A stretch of DNA of 64,000 bases from an uncultured cyanobacterium. GTDB taxonomy: Bacteria > Cyanobacteriota > Cyanobacteriia > Cyanobacteriales > Microcystaceae. Location of the stretch: NCBI GenBank assembly GCA_903887375.1, contig CAISPN010000087.1, positions 24,675 through 88,674 on the forward strand, written 5' to 3'. Each line of letters opens with the position of its first letter. Within the stretch, counting starts at the first letter, position 1. Positions 63,868 to 64,000 of this stretch are shown piece after piece. Position numbers and translations under genes: made by a program. The notes below the pieces were generated by a model that saw only the letters and a list, made by a program, of their open reading frames with translations, did no database searches and was not told where the DNA came from.

Positions 63868-64000
63868 TTACCATTTATTTAAAAGAAAATCCTCAATCGT
63901 TTCTAAAAATAATTTGGGATTTTCAATATGCAGAGCATGTCCTACATCTGGCAGTATTTTAAATTTTGCCCTTGGTAAAAGATTGTTGGCTCTTTGGAGA
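63868..64000 (-). CDS. Alpha/beta hydrolase C-terminus (MenH-like, partial)
   Basis: Open frame from the window edge to TAA at 63868; only 43 residues are visible. It ends with LPRAKFKILPDVGHALHIENP and FLETIEDFLL. The GHALHIENP segment holds the catalytic histidine and is typical of MenH (SHCHC synthase) and related hydrolases. menE at the left edge makes MenH attractive, but the two are 63 kb apart and the fragment is too short to prove it. Confidence 0.6.
   Translation of the reverse strand, partial: LQRANNLLPRAKFKILPDVGHALHIENPKLFLETIEDFLLNKW

Noticed and set aside
1..64000. CRISPR arrays, insertion sequences, tRNA or rRNA genes, HIP1 (GCGATCGC) sites
   Set aside because: Reading both strands showed no regular spacer repeats, transposase frames or cloverleaf pattern, and I noticed no exact HIP1 octamer; a computed scan could still find a missed site.

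Overview
The window is chromosomal DNA of a photosynthetic cyanobacterium with a low G+C content (roughly 40 % by eye). The evidence is the gene set: a plant-type zeta-carotene desaturase (crtQ) followed by a SRPBCC protein, a PedR-type redox regulator, an RbcR-type LysR regulator, NarM with MobA, a BchH/ChlH-like magnesium-chelatase large subunit, a Z-ISO/NnrU protein, an aa3-type oxidase locus of cyanobacterial layout (ctaAB divergent from ctaCDE), LrtA/HPF, a DUF3120 protein, and acpP-fabF-tkt in the usual cyanobacterial order. The genus cannot be fixed from the sequence alone. I see no rRNA, tRNA, insertion sequence, CRISPR array or prophage. Coding density is high and several convergent gene pairs overlap at their 3' ends.

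Layout. 1-1226: partial menE (phylloquinone/menaquinone synthesis), reverse strand. 1297-5892: a three-gene signalling operon of solute-binding lipoprotein, hybrid histidine kinase and receiver-GGDEF protein. 5931-7822: crtQ plus a SRPBCC partner. 7819-8569: pedR-like regulator and an overlapping TolB-like lipoprotein, facing a PEP-synthase-like protein (8684-10834) with a decayed ATP-grasp half. 10847-28191: a surface-polysaccharide region with a 1453-residue protein carrying two glycosyltransferase modules, a sulfatase, polyprenyl-phosphate-sugar-type membrane glycosyltransferases, GT2 enzymes, a nucleotide-sugar epimerase and a beta-helix repeat protein. Within it lies a nitrate/molybdenum-cofactor island (narM, mobA, MOSC protein) with a textbook NtcA site.

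28222-38200: MTA/SAH nucleosidase-like protein, BchH-like chelatase, secreted bulb-type lectin, a ParA/coiled-coil pair resembling the carboxysome-positioning McdA/McdB system, a MidA-type methyltransferase, a MATE exporter and cobQ. 38159-43548: ctaB-ctaA facing ctaC-ctaD-ctaE. 43753-49042: secreted SH3b protein, alpha/beta hydrolase, Zur-like Fur protein, Z-ISO/NnrU protein, rbcR and a DUF1254/DUF1214 protein. 49177-58815: membrane glycosyltransferase-like protein, secreted protein, hpf/lrtA, lipB, FHA-adenylate cyclase, DUF3120 protein, acpP, fabF, tkt. 58832-64000: argF, rlmN, zinc-ribbon protein, uracil-DNA-glycosylase-like protein, membrane desaturase, beta-hydroxyacid dehydrogenase and the C-terminus of an alpha/beta hydrolase resembling MenH.

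The best candidates for something little described are the DUF4915-GT4-TPR-OGT fusion, the McdAB-like pair with its expanded coiled-coil repeat, the ATP-grasp-decayed PEP-binding protein opposite pedR, and the alternative hairpins in the acpP leader. The clearest regulatory signal is the NtcA promoter between narM and the MOSC gene. No tools were run: all family assignments come from reading motifs and remembered family patterns.
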